Source: CAZVRZ01 sp964629965
GTDB lineage: Bacteria; Chloroflexota; Anaerolineae; Anaerolineales; UBA4823
NCBI GenBank assembly: GCA_964629965.1
Contig: CAZVRZ010000045.1
Coordinates: 1-36,099 of the forward strand
DNA length: 36,099 bases
Direction of reading: 5' to 3'
Below are positions 1-9,013 of this stretch, piece after piece; position 1 is the stretch's first letter, and the number at the start of each line of letters is the position of its first letter. The notes below the pieces were generated by a model. The model was not told the DNA's origin. It did not search any database and was given only the letters and a program-made list of their open reading frames with translations. Both the position numbers and the translations under genes were made by a program.

Positions 1-1778
1 GCCTGGTAAGTCGCCTGGAATCTGCGAGCATGATCTCGGTTGACACCGAGACCACATCCACCGACCCGATGCTTGCGAAATTGGTTGGCATCTCGCTGGC
101 AGTGGATGGGCGCAAAGGCTATTACGTACCTGTTGGACATCAATCTGAAATGGGCGGGCAGCTGCCGCTGGAGAAAGCAATCGAGGCTTTACGCGGCCCG
201 TTGGCTAACCCCAAGATCCCCAAGGTGGGTCATAACCTAAAATATGATTACATTGTTCTTTTTCGGCACGATCTGAGAGTTGCTCCATTAGCTTTTGATA
301 CCATGATTGCAGAATGGCTGTGCAATCCAATCTCCCGAAACCTGGGTCTCAAAAACCTGGCCTGGGTGCGACTCGACTACAAGATGACGGAAATTGAAAC
401 CTTGATTGGCAAGGGGAAAACTCAAAGGTTGATGTCGGATGTGGCCATTACGGAGGTGGGTTCGTATGCAGCCGCAGATGCGGCGATTATCTTCCGCCTG
501 ATGCCTCAGCTTCAGAGCGAACTCGAATCATCTCATGCGATTTCTTTGCTAAAAGATATGGAGATGCCTTTGGTGACTGTACTGGCGGATATGGAGATGG
601 CAGGAATTGCGCTAGATCGTCAATATCTCCAACAAATGTCCACAGAATTGAACCAACGTCTGATAGCCATCCAACAGCAGGTTTACCAGGATGTTGGATG
701 GAATTTCAACTTAAATTCTACACAGCAGCTATCTGAAGCGCTCTTCGAACGACTCAAGTTAAGTCCACCAGCCGGCGCTCCTAAGACTACCAGTGGGCAT
801 TATTCTACCTCGGCAGATGTGTTGGAGTTGTTACGAGCGAAAAACCCTGTGGTAGACAGGATCTTAGAATATCGAGAATTGTCAAAATTACAGTCCACTT
901 ACGTCGAGTCATTGCCCCGTCAAGTAAATCCAGAAACGGGTAGAGTACACACGTCTTATAATCAGACCGGGGCGGTCACGGGACGATTGGCCTCTTCGAA
1001 TCCCAATTTGCAAAATATCCCTATTCGGACCGAGCTCGGGCGCCAGGTGAGGCATGCTTTTGTAGCTGGCCCAGGCCAGATATTGATCTCGGTTGATTAC
1101 TCACAAGTAGAACTGCGCATTGTGGCTCACATGGCAGAAGATCAGGCTATGCTTGCTGCTTTCCGCGCTGGGCAGGATATCCATGCAACGACTGCAGCCG
1201 CGATATATAATCTTTCTATTGATGACATCACGAAAGAACAGCGTAGACATGCCAAAGCGATCAACTTTGGCTTGATCTATGGAATGAGCGCCTTTGGACT
1301 AACGCGAACAACCGACCTGACCCTGGCCGAGGCAGAAGATTTTGTCAGTGCCTATTTCGAACGGTTCCCTGGAGTGAAGAATTATTTGAATGGTATGCGC
1401 CAGCGTGCCACCGAACAGGGTTATGTCGAAACACTTTTGGGCAGGAGACGTTATTTCCCTGGCCTGAAAACTCAAAGCAACCAGAATATGCGAAACCGCG
1501 AGGAGCGCGAGGCCATTAACGCCCCTATCCAAGGAACCGCGGCAGATATCATGAAATTGGCTATGCTACGAATTGCTCCTACGCTGGCACAGGCCGGGTT
1601 ATCGGCCCGGATGTTGCTTCAGGTTCATGATGAATTAGTGTTAGAATGTCCTGAAAAAGAAATGCAAAGAACTGCCGAAACTGTGCGCCAGGTGATGGAA
1701 AGCGCTTACCCTCTCCTTGTACCCCTAAAGGCCGAGGCGCGATGTGGAGTGAATTGGGGTTCAATGAAAGAGATATAG
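1..1778 (+). CDS. polA: DNA polymerase I, C-terminal part (cut by window start)
   Basis: Family A DNA polymerase used in repair and Okazaki-fragment processing. The frame is open to the left edge (first whole codon at base 3), so the N-terminal part, including any 5'-3' exonuclease domain, lies outside the window. The visible part starts in the 3'-5' exonuclease domain. Its Exo I (DTET, near base 42), Exo II (NLKYD) and Exo III (Y-x3-D in SYAAAD) elements are all present, so proofreading looks intact. The polymerase domain follows with motif A (DYSQVELRI), motif B (RRHAKAINFGLIYG) and motif C (QVHDELVLE). The frame ends at a TAG 21 bases before the TPR gene, so the two may be co-transcribed. 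Identification is secure from the motifs; only the upstream domain content is unknown. Confidence 0.96.
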   Translation, partial: LVSRLESASMISVDTETTSTDPMLAKLVGISLAVDGRKGYYVPVGHQSEMGGQLPLEKAIEALRGPLANPKIPKVGHNLKYDYIVLFRHDLRVAPLAFDTMIAEWLCNPISRNLGLKNLAWVRLDYKMTEIETLIGKGKTQRLMSDVAITEVGSYAAADAAIIFRLMPQLQSELESSHAISLLKDMEMPLVTVLADMEMAGIALDRQYLQQMSTELNQRLIAIQQQVYQDVGWNFNLNSTQQLSEALFERLKLSPPAGAPKTTSGHYSTSADVLELLRAKNPVVDRILEYRELSKLQSTYVESLPRQVNPETGRVHTSYNQTGAVTGRLASSNPNLQNIPIRTELGRQVRHAFVAGPGQILISVDYSQVELRIVAHMAEDQAMLAAFRAGQDIHATTAAAIYNLSIDDITKEQRRHAKAINFGLIYGMSAFGLTRTTDLTLAEAEDFVSAYFERFPGVKNYLNGMRQRATEQGYVETLLGRRRYFPGLKTQSNQNMRNREEREAINAPIQGTAADIMKLAMLRIAPTLAQAGLSARMLLQVHDELVLECPEKEMQRTAETVRQVMESAYPLLVPLKAEARCGVNWGSMKEI

Positions 1779-1799
1779 GCGAGTGTTTTAGGAGTTAGC

Positions 1800-4087
1800 A
1801 TGGCTGGAAACGAGCGTTTTGACAAAGCGATGAACCAGGGACATAATGCTGCCTGGGATCAAAATTGGGCGGGAGCTGCTTCGTATTATCGCCAGGCATT
1901 AGAAGATGCGCCAGACAATCCAAAAGCATTAACCAGCCTGGCGCTTGCCCTCTATGAATCGGGGGAATATCAAGAGGCGTTGGTTTATTACCAGAAAGCG
2001 TATAAGCTTACACCCGAAGACCCAATACCCTTGGAAAAGGTGGCCGAGCTTTTTGAGCGTACCGGTAAGGCTGTGCCGGCTGTTGAGGCTTTTATGCAGT
2101 CTGCTGAGTTGTATATCAAGAATCGCGATATCAACAAGGCGATTGATTTGTGGATCCACGTAACCGATTTAAGCCCTGATTTCTTGGCGGCACACTCGCG
2201 ACTGGCGTTGGTCTACGAACGATTGGGACGCAAACAAGATGCTCAACGAGAGTATTTTATTGTCGGCAGCTTGTACCAGCATGCTGGGGAAGTACAGAAA
2301 GCCGCTCAGACGATAACCCATATTCTTCAATTTTTCCCCGAGAGCACTGAAGCACAGCAAGCATTGGCGCTGCTCAAAATGGGCCGTTTGCTGCCTAGAT
2401 TTTCTCAAACGCGCAACCCGTCAAAACCTTTACGGCCAATTGAACCTGTTCCAGCGCCTGCTCCTATCCCAGAGGAACCGGAAGGTCCCAGCGAAAACCC
2501 GGTTGAAGAGGCGCGCCAGCGCGCTCTTGCTGAGTTAGCCGAATATCTATTTGAGTCAATGGATGATGAAAGCGCAGGCCAGGCAAACGCTCAAGTGGAT
2601 TCAAAACAGATTATGATCCACTTGAGTCAGGCTGTTGACACGCAGACTCGTAAAAAGAATTCAATGGCGATCGAAGAATTGGACCAGGCAATCTCTGCTG
2701 GGCTGGATCTGCCGGCTGCTCACTTCAACCTGGCGAGCCTGTTGTTTGATGCTACTCGATTGGAAAGTGCAATGCGCACCTTGAATCGAGTGGTAAAAAC
2801 TCCTGCTTATGCCCTGGCTGGGTATTTGCTGATGGGTCAGATCCACCAGAAATTGGAACGCTATAAGGATGCCTCGATCGCTTTACTTGAAGCGCTGCGC
2901 TTGGCTNNNNNNNNNNGGCTGATATGCAGGTGGTTACTAAAGATCAGGCGCAAATGTTGGGGCAGATGTATGATCCTCTCATTGAAACCCAGGCTTTGGC
3001 AGATGAAACCTCTGCTACTCACAAACTCTGTGACAATCTTTTGGATATGTTGTTGCGCCCTAATTGGAAGAATTATTTACGTGAAGCGCGTCAACAGCTG
3101 TCTACGGCAGGCACTGATTTGATTTCGCCGCTGGCTGATGCATTGATGGAGGGTGGCAGCGGGGAGATGGTGGATACAATGTCAAATATCCAGAGGTTGG
3201 CCCGTTCCGGTAAACATCGTTCTGCAGTGGAAGAATCGTTCTATGCTTTGCAGGCTTCTCCTATGTATCTCCCTTTGCATGTTTTGATGGGTGACCTGTT
3301 GATGCAGCAGGGCCAATTCCAACAGGCTGTGGAAAAATTCATGGTAGTTGCCCGAAGTTACAGCACCCGTGGAGAGAGTGCACGTGCTGTGGGTATGTAT
3401 CGCCGTATCGCCGATCTTTCCCCAATGGACATGGATGCCCGTAACAGACTCATTGACTTGATCATCGAAAATGAACAATATGAGGAAGCGATCAATGAAT
3501 ATATCCGCCTGGCAGATATCTACTTTAGCCTGGCAGATTTGAACATGGTGGGGAAGACATTTAACCAGGCTTTGCGGTTGGCGCAGCAGAAAAATGCGAG
3601 TCGCGAATTGCGCGTCAAGGTCTTACGACGTGTGGCAGATATTGATGCGCAGCGCCTGGATTGGCGGCAGGCCATGAAAAGCTACGAGCAGATCCGGAAT
3701 TTTTTGCCGGAAGATGAAGCTGCAAGGGTTTCCCTGATCGATATGAACTTCCGACTGAATCAGAGCTCGGCCGCCCTGGCGGAAATTCTCAGTTATGTCA
3801 AATACCTGGTGGGAGTGCGTAATCAGGATAAAGCATTAGGATTCCTGGAACGGATGGCTGAGGAACATCCCAAGCAGCCTCAAATCTTAAGACAGTTGGG
3901 AGAATTCTACCGCCAGATGGGACGGACCGAAGATGCTATCCAAAAGCTAGACGCGGTGGGTGAGTTATGCCTGGCATCAGGTAATCGCGAGGGGGCCATT
4001 GAAGCAATCATGGCGATTCTTGCAATGAATCCACCCAACGTGGCTGATTACCAGCGCTTGCTGGCACAGTTACGCGGCCCACGATAG
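1800..4087 (+). CDS. Large tetratricopeptide-repeat protein (spans assembly gap)
   Basis: Two reading frames on either side of a 10-N gap read as one protein: about 369 residues before the gap and about 389 after it. The start has an AGGAG ribosome site 7 bases upstream. The N-terminal third is tandem TPR helices (such as NPKALTSLALALYESGEYQEA). A proline-rich linker follows around residues 205-235, then a second TPR block. The part after the gap has further TPR units, including a D-x-x-R-x-x-L-I-D-L pattern. There is no signal peptide or membrane segment, so it is probably a cytosolic scaffold for protein-protein contacts. The partner is unknown. The true gap length is unknown; Ns of exactly 10 are usually arbitrary, so missing repeats are possible. 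Any translation read straight through the Ns from the first half goes into a wrong frame and should be ignored. Confidence 0.85.
2907..2916. other. Assembly gap (10 Ns)
   Basis: Ten consecutive N characters inside the TPR gene. The reading frame before and after the gap differs by one position if the Ns are taken at face value, so the real gap length is probably not 10. TPR-coding DNA is repetitive, which is a plausible reason for the break. Confidence 0.99.
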
Positions 4088-4095
4088 AATTATTG

Positions 4096-5064
4096 TTACC
4101 AGATGCGGAATGAGGCAACCGTTTTCTTGTTCAGCGAGTTATATGTTACCTCAATGTCAATGGTCACCAAACCTACGATCCGATTGCTTGGGAATGTCTT
4201 AGAGGCAATGCCACTATAGTTGGTTGGACCTAATTCTAAGACTACATCTTTAAAGCCGGGTTGTTTGACCGTGATCTTAACGCTTGCTCCTGCTACCGCC
4301 ATATACCGTTGATCTTGAACGGTGACATAGATTGTCTGCTGTGTGCCTGGAGAAACAATAGGATACGTAAAGCTGGATCGAACAATCAATTCTTGAGCAA
4401 AACCTACGTCAGTAATAAATTTTTCCCACAGACCTCGAGCGGGGTTTTCGTGTTGTTTGAAATATTCACTGCCAATATCGCCAAATTTTACGCGTTGTCC
4501 TGGAGGCTCTTCCGGGTGCCATTCAAGGCGAGCGTAGGTGAAATATTGGACAACCAGCTTTCCCTCGTAAGAGATATCTGAAAGAGCCACGCCCAAAACT
4601 TTCTTTCCTCCCATTGCATGATAATAATCTAAGAAGGCATAGCAAGTTTGTGCTTCAGTTTCATCAAAATATAGACAGGCCGAATGACGTGGCGGCAGTG
4701 CATTTGGATGCAACTGTAGTTGAGCTTCTTCGTGGAGAAGTTTCCCCAGGGGAGTTACCACGATGCGTTTCCCTAGTGGATTACCAGGATAATATTCAAA
4801 CCTTGCTCGTTGGAAGTATTGAATGGTGATCCCGGTAGCGGGATCTTGATAAGCTTCGGTGATAGGGAAGCCATAAACCTGGGTGGCGTTGGGAATAGAT
4901 TGATAATACGCCCACAGTTCGCCCTTGACGTAATGCCCGGTTTGATTGAAATAATATCCGTCGCTACCGGACTGGGCTCTGCTTATGCCAGGGACCAGCG
5001 CCAGTACCAAAATAATGATAACCAGGTAAGATGGTTTGAAATTGATCTGCTTCGAAACTCCCAT
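4096..5064 (-). CDS. Exported protein with repeated TGH/QYFQRARFEY modules and Ig-like C-terminus
   Basis: About 322 residues from the preferred ATG at 5064; a GTG 33 bases upstream is in frame but lies inside the likely promoter. The N-terminus has a hydrophobic segment (YLVIIILVLALVPG) ending in SRAQ, which fits a signal peptide. Next come two related blocks: one with TGHYV...YGFPITEAY...QYFQRARFEYYP, the other with VLGVALSDI...QYFTYARLEWHP. These aromatic-rich modules recur in secreted Chloroflexota proteins and resemble LGFP-type repeats. The last 90 residues are beta-rich with alternating hydrophobics, consistent with an Ig-like fold. Function is unknown; surface or cell-wall binding is an inference. 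The gene converges with the TPR gene, with 8 bases between stop codons. Confidence 0.8.
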   Translation of the reverse strand: MGVSKQINFKPSYLVIIILVLALVPGISRAQSGSDGYYFNQTGHYVKGELWAYYQSIPNATQVYGFPITEAYQDPATGITIQYFQRARFEYYPGNPLGKRIVVTPLGKLLHEEAQLQLHPNALPPRHSACLYFDETEAQTCYAFLDYYHAMGGKKVLGVALSDISYEGKLVVQYFTYARLEWHPEEPPGQRVKFGDIGSEYFKQHENPARGLWEKFITDVGFAQELIVRSSFTYPIVSPGTQQTIYVTVQDQRYMAVAGASVKITVKQPGFKDVVLELGPTNYSGIASKTFPSNRIVGLVTIDIEVTYNSLNKKTVASFRIW

Positions 5065-5070
5065 AGTTGA

Positions 5071-5099
5071 ATTATATACAATCTGCCTGACTCGCACAA
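5071..5099 (-). promoter_or_regulatory. Sigma-70-type promoter, predicted leaderless start
   Basis: On the minus strand, TTGTGC (5099-5094) is followed by a 17-base spacer and a perfect TATAAT (5076-5071). The ATG at 5064 is only 6 bases past the -10 box, so transcription would begin at or next to the start codon. No Shine-Dalgarno sequence precedes the ATG. The -35 matches consensus in 3 of 6 positions. Confidence 0.55.
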
Positions 5100-5161
5100 T
5101 AGCTAATTGGTTCTATTCTCGCGTTCGATTCAACCTGCATAGGGCAGAAATAATCGCTCTG

Positions 5162-5875
5162 TCAACCTGTGCTATTTCCCGATAGAACTTCCTCTGGGCG
5201 CAGTAAAATGCCTGCCAGTTCTGCTGTGGATGGGATGACCAGGTCGGCACCACAACGCAGCAGTTCGCTCTCGCTGCCAAACCCGCACAATACACCAATG
5301 GTCTGGGCTCCAGCAGCTTTGCCTGCAATCATATCTACGGTGGTATCACCGATCATCAGGCAGGCGCTGGGGGCAACCCCCATTTTTTCGGCAGCCCACA
5401 GGATCGGATCCGGGTAAGGTTTTGTGTGGCGGCAGGTTTGCGCGGTCACGATATAGCGGAAATAGTGATGCAGCGAAAATTGATCCAGGAATATCTCCGA
5501 AGTGCGTTGATCACGGGCGCTAACCACGCTCATGGGGTAGCGATGGACAAGCTGGTCCAGCATTTCTTGAACGCCCTGGATGATGGAGAAGGGATGAGCC
5601 TTTTTGCTGATCCTCTGACCATAGAAATAATTGCTTAGGGCTGTGATCTTATCATCAAAACCCAACCGGTCGGGCATTCCAAAAAAGAAGTTGGCGGGCG
5701 TTTCTGTGGTCATGACTGCCCAGCGGGCGAACGGGATGGGATCACTTTCCTTGAACACCCACCGAAATGGACGGAGCCAGCCGACAAGCCTCTGAACATA
5801 CAGATCGTCTGTGTCATTCAAAGTGCCGTCAACGTCAAAACACAAGGCCTGAATGCGAGAAATATCAATGGACAT
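5162..5875 (-). CDS. HAD-superfamily hydrolase (phosphoglycolate phosphatase-like)
   Basis: A 237-residue soluble protein with all four HAD motifs. Motif I is CFDVDGTLN, with the nucleophile Asp14 and acid/base Asp16. Motif II is the Ser in SVVSAR. Motif III is the Lys in HTKPYPDP. Motif IV is MIGDTTVDM. The helical cap between motif I and motif II (residues about 20-110) fits the C1-type cap of phosphoglycolate or pyrophosphate phosphatases. The substrate cannot be read from sequence. The start is 15 bases after the stop of the upstream metallopeptidase-like gene on the same strand, so the two are probably one transcript. No sign of damage. Confidence 0.88.
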   Translation of the reverse strand: MSIDISRIQALCFDVDGTLNDTDDLYVQRLVGWLRPFRWVFKESDPIPFARWAVMTTETPANFFFGMPDRLGFDDKITALSNYFYGQRISKKAHPFSIIQGVQEMLDQLVHRYPMSVVSARDQRTSEIFLDQFSLHHYFRYIVTAQTCRHTKPYPDPILWAAEKMGVAPSACLMIGDTTVDMIAGKAAGAQTIGVLCGFGSESELLRCGADLVIPSTAELAGILLRPEEVLSGNSTG

Positions 5876-5890
5876 AAGTCATCTCTAAGG

Positions 5891-7246
5891 TTATGGCAGA
5901 ATAGAGATCACTTGATCAGCTGCTTCTGGACCAGGAGCAAGGATCCAGATGGTTTGAGACTCGTTTTGCATGAAGCTGTGGAAGCCCTCGGTTGTGGTCC
6001 AGGTTTGATACCCGTTGTGGCTGCCGGCATCTACTCCGAAACGAGCATTTGCATAGGTCTCGAAAGCCCGAGCATATTCTGCTGCCTCTTTGGGGGATTC
6101 CCAGAGAATTGTCGTTACCATGACGGTGGAATTGTCTTGCTCATTGTAGTACACCACATACGCATCTCCTTGCCAGCCCTCCGCTGCTTTCCCGGCTTGT
6201 TTTTCATCCAAACGGCCATCTTCATTCAATCCGTAAGCTAGAATAAGGAAGGTATACCATTCTCCAACCACGTTGCGATCCAATTCCTTCCAACCTGATC
6301 CAAGCGCATCAGAGAATTCGGGCAAGGTTACCTCAAGCGGCACATCGTTCGGGTAAGCTTTGGGATGTAATATCTGCTCGGTAGATGCCGGTAAATATAG
6401 GTAGGCATCATCTACAGCCTGCCATCCACCGTCTTTGTAAAGGTATTCGACAAATTCTTGCCCTTTTTCATAGGCAAAAAGAAAATCTTTTTGCATGAAA
6501 AGAGGGGCGCTATCATACACGGGGGAAGAGAGGTTACCGTAGAAGTCAAAAACTTGCTGCTGATCCTCGTCAGTGGCATTTTTGCTAAACCATTCTAATT
6601 CCAGTTTTGATGCGTCACCTTCGATCAAGGCCTGTGTTGCCGCGCAACGTTCGCTGTTTTCTTCACAGGCATCATCGTTATAGTTGAGGCCATTTTCAAA
6701 GTCATAAACCTGGTCTTGAAGCACATGGGTATATTCGTGAGCATAAGTGAGCCGTTCTGGGCCTTCGAACCCCTCGCCTTTTACTACATACATCTCTTTG
6801 GTTTCATTATCATAATAGCCAGCGATCTGTTCACTGTATAGCTCCAGGTAAAAATTATATAAATCAAAATCCGGGTTTAGTAAACCAAATGCCGCCAGGA
6901 TGATGGCATCTTCGCTGGCATCCTGGGAAGAGTAATCTGCCAGAAAATTATCAATGACATGCTGCCGGAGTTCCTCGGGCGTGAGCAATGCTTGGGGGAC
7001 ATCTGCGGTGGGTTGCAGGCCACGCAGTTGTATTACCTGTTCCTGAATTTCTTTCATTTGATCTTCCACGCTGGCAGGCGTTGCTGCTTGCATTGGGCCG
7101 TCTGTTTCGGATGAAATGGATGCAGGCATATTTTGTTGAATAATAAAAACAGCGGCTGCAATAATGCTCACCACGCTCAAGCACAAGCAAACAATGCTAG
7201 CGATCACAACGCAGGCGATTACGATTTGACGTTTTGAATTTGTCAT
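5891..7246 (-). CDS. Membrane-anchored HExxH metallopeptidase-like protein
   Basis: About 451 residues from the ATG at 7246, which has CGGAGG 5 bases upstream. A TTG start 45 bases earlier is possible, but a second GGAGG lies within that extension. The protein has one N-terminal hydrophobic segment (residues about 7-37) and otherwise looks extracytoplasmic. The sequence LTYAHEYTHVLQDQ holds an HExxH zinc motif (His170, Glu171, His174). An EGDASKLELEW stretch about 55 residues later could give the third, Glu ligand, as in gluzincin-type metallopeptidases. It is preceded by a GYYDNETKEMYVV block typical of this uncharacterised group. Substrate unknown. It is divergent from the ECF sigma gene at 7367, with about 120 bases between them for promoters. 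Confidence 0.75.
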   Translation of the reverse strand: MTNSKRQIVIACVVIASIVCLCLSVVSIIAAAVFIIQQNMPASISSETDGPMQAATPASVEDQMKEIQEQVIQLRGLQPTADVPQALLTPEELRQHVIDNFLADYSSQDASEDAIILAAFGLLNPDFDLYNFYLELYSEQIAGYYDNETKEMYVVKGEGFEGPERLTYAHEYTHVLQDQVYDFENGLNYNDDACEENSERCAATQALIEGDASKLELEWFSKNATDEDQQQVFDFYGNLSSPVYDSAPLFMQKDFLFAYEKGQEFVEYLYKDGGWQAVDDAYLYLPASTEQILHPKAYPNDVPLEVTLPEFSDALGSGWKELDRNVVGEWYTFLILAYGLNEDGRLDEKQAGKAAEGWQGDAYVVYYNEQDNSTVMVTTILWESPKEAAEYARAFETYANARFGVDAGSHNGYQTWTTTEGFHSFMQNESQTIWILAPGPEAADQVISILP

Positions 7247-7366
7247 AAGAACCTCCGGGATGATTGTAACCTCCTTTAGAGGCGATTGCAATGTCTTTAA
7301 AATATGCTAAAGTACTTTCGGTCATTTACCAATCGCGATAAAATAGATTTGTAAGGTATATGCCAC

Positions 7367-7960
7367 ATGGATGAAATAGCATTGATCAAAGCTGCTCAAC
7401 ACGGCGATCTGGACGCCTTCAACCGCCTGGTCTTAGCCTACCAGGATTTGGTGTATAACCAGGCAGTTCGAATGTTAGGGGATGAAGATGCCGCTGCGGA
7501 TACCGCGCAGGAGACCTTTATTTCGGCCCACCGAAGCTTGCATTCTTATCGAGGAGGATCGTTTCGAGCATGGTTACTGCGGATTGTGACCAATGCTTGT
7601 TATGACGAGCTGCGCCGCCGGTATCGCCATCCTACCATTCCTTTAGAACCGATCGATGACGCAGGTGAAGAGATCGACTCGCCTCATTGGATGGCGGACC
7701 CCGACGCTATGTTGGAAGAGCAGGTGGAACGCGCTGAATTGGAACGCGCTATTATGGATTGTTTGGGGGGCTTGCCGCCGGAGTTTCGCACAACGATTGT
7801 CTTGATTGATATCCAGGGCCTGGATTATTCTGAAGCCGCGGAAACGATTGGGAAACCCTTAGGTACGATAAAAAGCAGGCTGGCGCGAGGGCGGTTAAGG
7901 CTTCGCGATTGTTTGCAAGGTTTTTGGGAACTTTTACCGGCAGAGTATCGTCTGAAATAA
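7367..7960 (+). CDS. ECF-type RNA polymerase sigma factor
   Basis: A 197-residue group 4 sigma factor. Region 2 (residues about 20-95) has the pattern FNRLVLAYQDLVYNQAVRML...AADTAQETFI...FRAWLLRIVTNACYDELRRR, which binds core polymerase and melts the -10. Region 4 (about 125-180) has LPPEFRTTIVLIDIQGLDYSEAAETIGKPLGTIKSRLARGR, a helix-turn-helix for -35 recognition. There is no N-terminal region 1. The next gene, 10 bases downstream, looks like its membrane anti-sigma, so release by an envelope signal is likely. A TAAAAT at 7339-7344 may be its -10 but no convincing -35 is visible. Confidence 0.93.
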   Translation: MDEIALIKAAQHGDLDAFNRLVLAYQDLVYNQAVRMLGDEDAAADTAQETFISAHRSLHSYRGGSFRAWLLRIVTNACYDELRRRYRHPTIPLEPIDDAGEEIDSPHWMADPDAMLEEQVERAELERAIMDCLGGLPPEFRTTIVLIDIQGLDYSEAAETIGKPLGTIKSRLARGRLRLRDCLQGFWELLPAEYRLK

Positions 7961-7970
7961 GAGAAGGACG

Positions 7971-8906
7971 ATGAACAAATATCCCATTACCCCTCGCGAT
8001 TATGAACAGTTATCAGCCTATCTGGATGATAACTTATCTCTTACCGCGCGCAAAAAACTAGAGAATCGTTTACGCCAAGAGCCTCGATTGGCAGCAGAGT
8101 TGGATGATATCCGGCAGCTTCGTTTTGTATTGCGCAGCCTGCCTCGTTATCGCGCCCCGCGCAACTTCACATTGAGCAAGCAAATGGCTGCCGTCCATCC
8201 TGTTGAGCGGGTTGCGCCTGTTTTTGGATTTGTTTCAGCCTTAGCCAGTTTCTTGTTTGTGGTGGTTGTGTTGTTCGATTGGGTGGGCTTGGGATTGATT
8301 CGTAATAATGAGCAGACAGCCGCCGCGCCGGCAGTTGCCTTGAATGCTCCAGGGGCGGTTGAAAAAGAGCTGGCGATTTCCACCTCCGATGCGAATATCG
8401 CACCTGTTGGCTCTGAACCTCTACCGGATGAACTCCCCCAGGCGTATCACCTGGATGAAAGCGATCAGGAGACTCCACCGGCAGATACTTCTATGAAATC
8501 GGCAGCCCCTACCCCGGAAGGTGAGGCGATGATGCTTGCCCAAGGTGGGGAAAATTCTGAGCAGGCAGATCTTTACTCCACTGGCGAGGTAATCTCTCCT
8601 ACTATGGCAGTTAAGCCGAGAATGGAAGCTCAACCTACGGCGACTTTAATGCCGGAAAATTTGTTGTCGCCTGCCACTGCAACGCCTCAGCCAGGAGCTT
8701 ATCCCGAGTGGTTAGAGCAACCAACTGAGCCTACGCTTTCTTGGCTGGATCCAACCGAAACAGAACAGGCCGAGCCTGAACGGGAAACAGCAGCCCCACC
8801 AGATGCTGCCAGGAAGGCATTGCGCATTGTGGAGGGTATGCTGGTTTTTATTGCGCTGGTGGCTGGAGGGGTGGCAATTCTTACTCATCGTGCTTTGTTG
8901 TCATGA
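7971..8906 (+). CDS. Putative membrane anti-sigma factor
   Basis: A 311-residue protein starting 10 bases after the ECF sigma gene, behind a GAAGGA ribosome site. The N-terminal 70 residues (YEQLSAYLDDNLSLTARKKLENRL) are helical and resemble anti-sigma domains of the RsgI/RseA kind, without the His-Cys-Cys zinc motif. A transmembrane segment lies at about residues 80-103 (FGFVSALASFLFVVVVLFDWVG). A low-complexity Pro/Thr/Glu-rich region of about 180 residues follows. A second transmembrane segment ends the protein (VEGMLVFIALVAGGVAIL). The fold assignment is by position and pattern, not by a conserved catalytic motif; the gene order with sigma strongly supports it. Confidence 0.72.
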   Translation: MNKYPITPRDYEQLSAYLDDNLSLTARKKLENRLRQEPRLAAELDDIRQLRFVLRSLPRYRAPRNFTLSKQMAAVHPVERVAPVFGFVSALASFLFVVVVLFDWVGLGLIRNNEQTAAAPAVALNAPGAVEKELAISTSDANIAPVGSEPLPDELPQAYHLDESDQETPPADTSMKSAAPTPEGEAMMLAQGGENSEQADLYSTGEVISPTMAVKPRMEAQPTATLMPENLLSPATATPQPGAYPEWLEQPTEPTLSWLDPTETEQAEPERETAAPPDAARKALRIVEGMLVFIALVAGGVAILTHRALLS

Positions 8907-8947
8907 ATAATCGCCTCGTAAATAATTTACTATTCGGACAAATTTTG

Positions 8948-8956
8948 TGCTAAAAT
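8948..8956 (+). promoter_or_regulatory. Extended -10 promoter upstream of the HtrA-like gene
   Basis: TGC followed by TAAAAT (8951-8956) forms an extended -10 element. No good -35 is present at 16-18 bases; a TTTACT lies 19 bases upstream. The predicted start near 8963 would give a leader of about 50 bases before the ATG at 9014. Confidence 0.4.
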
Positions 8957-9013
8957 AAGTTAGCTGGTCTTGGATGAGCCAGTAAATTTATCAACTTTCG
9001 TGAGGAGCAGCCG

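Noticed and set aside
2917..3122. Continuation of the first TPR frame through the Ns to a stop near 3122
   Set aside because: The residues after the Ns are Cys/Leu/Arg-rich and not TPR-like, while another frame carries clear TPR sequence from 2918 on. It is an artefact of the gap length.
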